A stretch of 34,315 nucleotides of DNA. It comes from a virus. Below the pieces are notes generated by a model, which searched no databases, was not told the DNA's origin, and saw only the letters and a program-made list of their open reading frames with translations. The stretch is from positions 1 to 34,315 of IMG/VR virus record IMGVR_UViG_3300015164_000005; one strand, 5' to 3'. This document shows, one piece after another, positions 32,355 through 34,315 of this stretch; position 1 is the first letter of the stretch, and each line of letters begins with the position of its first letter. Position numbers and translations under genes: made by a program.

Positions 32355-33046
32355 TGCCGGCAATATTCGGCTCTATCAATCTGGACGGTGGAACGCGGAT
32401 CAGGGGACTGCCTGCGGCATCGGCGGGCGATGAACCGCTGCGCAAGGCAGAAGCGATAGGCTGGTCGATATGGCGCGATGGAACGGGAGTGCCGTCGAAC
32501 AGCAGCGGGTCTGACGGCGACTATTATCTGGATGATTCGACCGGGAACGTATATCGGCGCAGCGGTGGCGTTTATTCTATAGTTTCCAATATCAAGGGCG
32601 CGGCGGGAGCTACAGGAACAGCGGGAGTGGCAGGTGCAACCGGGCCTACAGGGGCCACGGGCGCTACGGGCGCGGCTGGAACGGCGGGGATAACGCCTAT
32701 TGGCGCGACGTGGGTGATCGGAGCCGGAATAATTACGATTCCTGTCAATCTTGTCCCGGCCTATGCGGACATAACCTGTGCGATTACTGGCGTGACGATT
32801 CTTACTGAAGGCGGGACTGGATCGTGCGTGATCGACATATTCAAGAGTGCTATAGGAGCATACCCGCCTACGTCAGCTAATTCTATTTGCGGATCATCCA
32901 AGCCGACGATCAGCGCTGGCAAGACATATAGCGACACCACGCTCACGGGCTGGACAACAGCTATTGCGGCTGGAGACACATTGCGGTTCTCTCTTGTTTC
33001 ATCTAGCACATTCACATTGGTCGCTGTGCGACTGAAATTGTCATAG
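32354..33046 (+). CDS. Collagen-like tail fibre protein
   Basis: This 230-residue protein has three parts. An N-terminal attachment-like region includes 'RIRGLPAASAGDEPLRKAEA'. A Gly-x-y collagen-like rod follows at about residues 82-112, rich in GAT and GAA triplets. The C-terminal beta-rich head of about 110 residues ('TCAITGVTILTEGGTGSCVIDIFKS') could be a trimerising or receptor-binding tip. Collagen-like trimers are common in phage tail fibres. Confidence 0.8.
   Translation: MPAIFGSINLDGGTRIRGLPAASAGDEPLRKAEAIGWSIWRDGTGVPSNSSGSDGDYYLDDSTGNVYRRSGGVYSIVSNIKGAAGATGTAGVAGATGPTGATGATGAAGTAGITPIGATWVIGAGIITIPVNLVPAYADITCAITGVTILTEGGTGSCVIDIFKSAIGAYPPTSANSICGSSKPTISAGKTYSDTTLTGWTTAIAAGDTLRFSLVSSSTFTLVAVRLKLS
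32597..32692 (+). repeat. Collagen-like Gly-x-y coding repeat
   Basis: About ten consecutive triplet repeats starting with glycine codons are encoded, with variable third positions. Varied codons for the same residues show selection on protein rather than simple DNA slippage. Confidence 0.75.
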
Positions 33047-33055
33047 GGGCCGATA

Positions 33056-33970
33056 ATGGCGAATACGTTCACCATAACTAGCATCGTAGACAATACAAGC
33101 GATGCAGGTTTCCGAACATGGGTAGCAGAGATCGTGTCTGCTATGTTTACGTCCATTGGACTTACGCAAACGGCTGATACCGGGCAGATCAATACGTCTA
33201 CTGTGACGCGACCTGCAATAAATACGAGTGCCGGCTACGTGATCGGCAGATTCAACGATACAGCGCAGGCTACATCGCCGGTCTTTTTCAAATTGGAATT
33301 TGGCTCCGCAAATCCTGCAAACAATCCTCAGATGTGGATCACGGTCGGAACCGGATCGAATGGGAGCGGAACGATTACAGGCGTTACTATGGTGCGAAGT
33401 TCCGTGACAAATAGTGTGGCACCAACATCAATCATTACATCTTATATTTCCCGTTTCGTATACAACCCGACGTATGGCTTTTTCGGCTTTACATGGAAAA
33501 TAGGCAGTACGACGACAAATGTCGGATTAGGCGGGTTGATCCTTGCGCGCAGCACAGGAGCAACCGGGGCGGTGACTACCGATGCTGTGTTGCTGATAAC
33601 TAACTCAGCGACGACATCTGGCAATCAAGGCTCGCTTGGCACAATACAGAGTTATAGTTACCTAACATCAGCATTGGTGTCGCTAACGTCACAAACAGCA
33701 TGGGGACTGTTCCCGTTTGTGCTGCTGTCATCCGTTGTTGGAGGGCAGATTCAAATAGGCCCTGCGTTTCAAGCCACGCCTGTAATTGGCGTTCATGCAT
33801 GTATAGGCATGGCAATCATTACTGAGATTCCAGTTGGTAACACAGTATCGCTCGCGCTTGTCGGAAGTACGGCGATCACGTTGATAAACATGGGAACAAT
33901 GTTTGGTGGTACAAGTAATGTAGGAGCAAATCCATTAGGAGGCATAGGCGTTATGTGCCTGTGGCAGTAG
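33056..33970 (+). CDS. Probable virion protein, function unknown
   Basis: This 304-residue protein is rich in Thr, Ser, Gly and Val and predicted beta throughout ('FTITSIVDNTSDAGFRTWVAEIVSAMFTSIGL' at the start). The early 'FRTWVAEIVSAMFTSIGLTQTADTGQIN' resembles openings seen in phage baseplate-periphery or fibre proteins. No catalytic motif is visible. Its position among fibre genes suggests a structural role. Confidence 0.7.
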   Translation: MANTFTITSIVDNTSDAGFRTWVAEIVSAMFTSIGLTQTADTGQINTSTVTRPAINTSAGYVIGRFNDTAQATSPVFFKLEFGSANPANNPQMWITVGTGSNGSGTITGVTMVRSSVTNSVAPTSIITSYISRFVYNPTYGFFGFTWKIGSTTTNVGLGGLILARSTGATGAVTTDAVLLITNSATTSGNQGSLGTIQSYSYLTSALVSLTSQTAWGLFPFVLLSSVVGGQIQIGPAFQATPVIGVHACIGMAIITEIPVGNTVSLALVGSTAITLINMGTMFGGTSNVGANPLGGIGVMCLWQ

Positions 33971-33973
33971 CAG

Positions 33974-34222
33974 ATGACAACATATGCTTCAGTAGGGGTT
34001 GCATCTCCGCTGTCCGCAACGGGGAACAGCGGGATATTGGCTACTGGAATAAATGTTGCCGGTGGCGAAGTAGCATTCGAGCTATCCACGTTGCCACAAG
34101 TGGCGCGCGATGGACAAATATATGGTGAGAGCGGTGGATTGATGTACGCCGGACGAGTAAGTAATATGTTGCCAACGGTGGCAGCTGGTTCTATAGCTGT
34201 TGGATATGCAACCTACGGATAA
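33974..34222 (+). CDS. Small protein among fibre genes, function unknown
   Basis: This 82-residue protein begins 3 bases after the preceding stop and is glycine/alanine-rich with a beta pattern ('YASVGVASPLSATGNSGILATGINVAGGEV'). No family is recognised. Confidence 0.6.
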   Translation: MTTYASVGVASPLSATGNSGILATGINVAGGEVAFELSTLPQVARDGQIYGESGGLMYAGRVSNMLPTVAAGSIAVGYATYG

Positions 34223-34229
34223 AAGAGAC

Positions 34230-34315
34230 GATGACCGCGCTCCCAAACATTGCAGCCAATGCCAGCGGAAATGAAGTAATTGCGAATCAGAATTTCGCGG
34301 CTGTCGCGCCCGCCG
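34230..34315 (+). CDS. N-terminus of a further fibre-type protein (cut by window end)
   Basis: An ATG 7 bases after the previous stop, preceded by AAGAGACG, opens a frame that runs to the window edge. The first residues ('ALPNIAANASGNEVIANQNF') match the N-terminal motif common in phage tail fibre-like proteins, where it is followed by 'AALSP'-type sequence. Confidence 0.65.

Noticed and set aside
32597-32692. Short repeats resembling a CRISPR or satellite array
   Set aside because: They are Gly-x-y codon repeats in frame with a fibre gene; no spacer-repeat pattern. No CRISPR array, tRNA or rRNA was seen in the window.

Overview
This window is the morphogenesis (head, neck and tail) region of a tailed phage or prophage. 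It is moderately GC-rich, and almost every gene lies on the + strand, many overlapping by 1-8 bases as in a long late operon. The head genes are of the HK97 type: P27-like small terminase, Terminase_1-like large terminase, a fused prohead protease/major capsid protein and an HK97-type portal. The neck genes are phiE125 gp8-like, head-tail adaptor-like, HK97 gp10-like and DUF3168-like. The tail genes are a tail tube protein, a frameshifted assembly chaperone, a tape measure protein, DUF2460, DUF2163 and a Phage-tail_3-like tip protein. This indicates a long-tailed siphovirus of a Gram-negative, probably proteobacterial, host; the DUF2460/DUF2163/tip order matches gene transfer agents and many proteobacterial phages. 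No integrase, repressor, replication or lysis gene is present, so phage and prophage cannot be told apart.

Layout: 1-648, end of an upstream gene and terS. 731-1897, HNH endonuclease with six zinc ribbons, then terL and a small acidic protein. 3716-3937, the only minus-strand gene, next to its own promoter candidate and a + strand terminator. 4049-6372, protease-capsid fusion and a small protein. 6481-7309, GIY-YIG endonuclease with a folded leader, a frameshifted tail and a terminator. 7387-9524, portal and a second HNH gene. 9521-16128, three large fibre or decoration proteins (coiled-coil/collagen-like; repeat-rich; Fn3 plus lectin-like). 16132-18638, neck genes, one of them frameshifted. 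18656-20376, an inserted cassette of leader, HNH endonuclease, patatin-like phospholipase and a one-helix membrane protein. 20370-21140, DUF3168-like protein, a decayed HNH gene and a UUCG terminator. 21166-32001, the tail module with a textbook -1 frameshift site. 32007-34315, collagen-like and other fibre proteins, the last cut by the window edge.

The most unusual feature is the set of homing-endonuclease-type genes placed between neighbouring essential genes: four ORFs plus one remnant. Four of these five loci share a layout: stop codon of the upstream gene, 8-17 bases, a TAAAAT or TATAAT box, then a strongly folded leader. Two intact leaders and the remnant are recognisably homologous; the GIY-YIG leader has a different three-way-junction fold. 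This suggests a common way of controlling selfish endonucleases inside a late operon. The patatin plus membrane-protein pair, which travels beside one of these endonucleases, is the best candidate for an undescribed accessory function.

Three loci each appear to carry an extra base that breaks the frame, so sequence accuracy should be confirmed before they are called pseudogenes.
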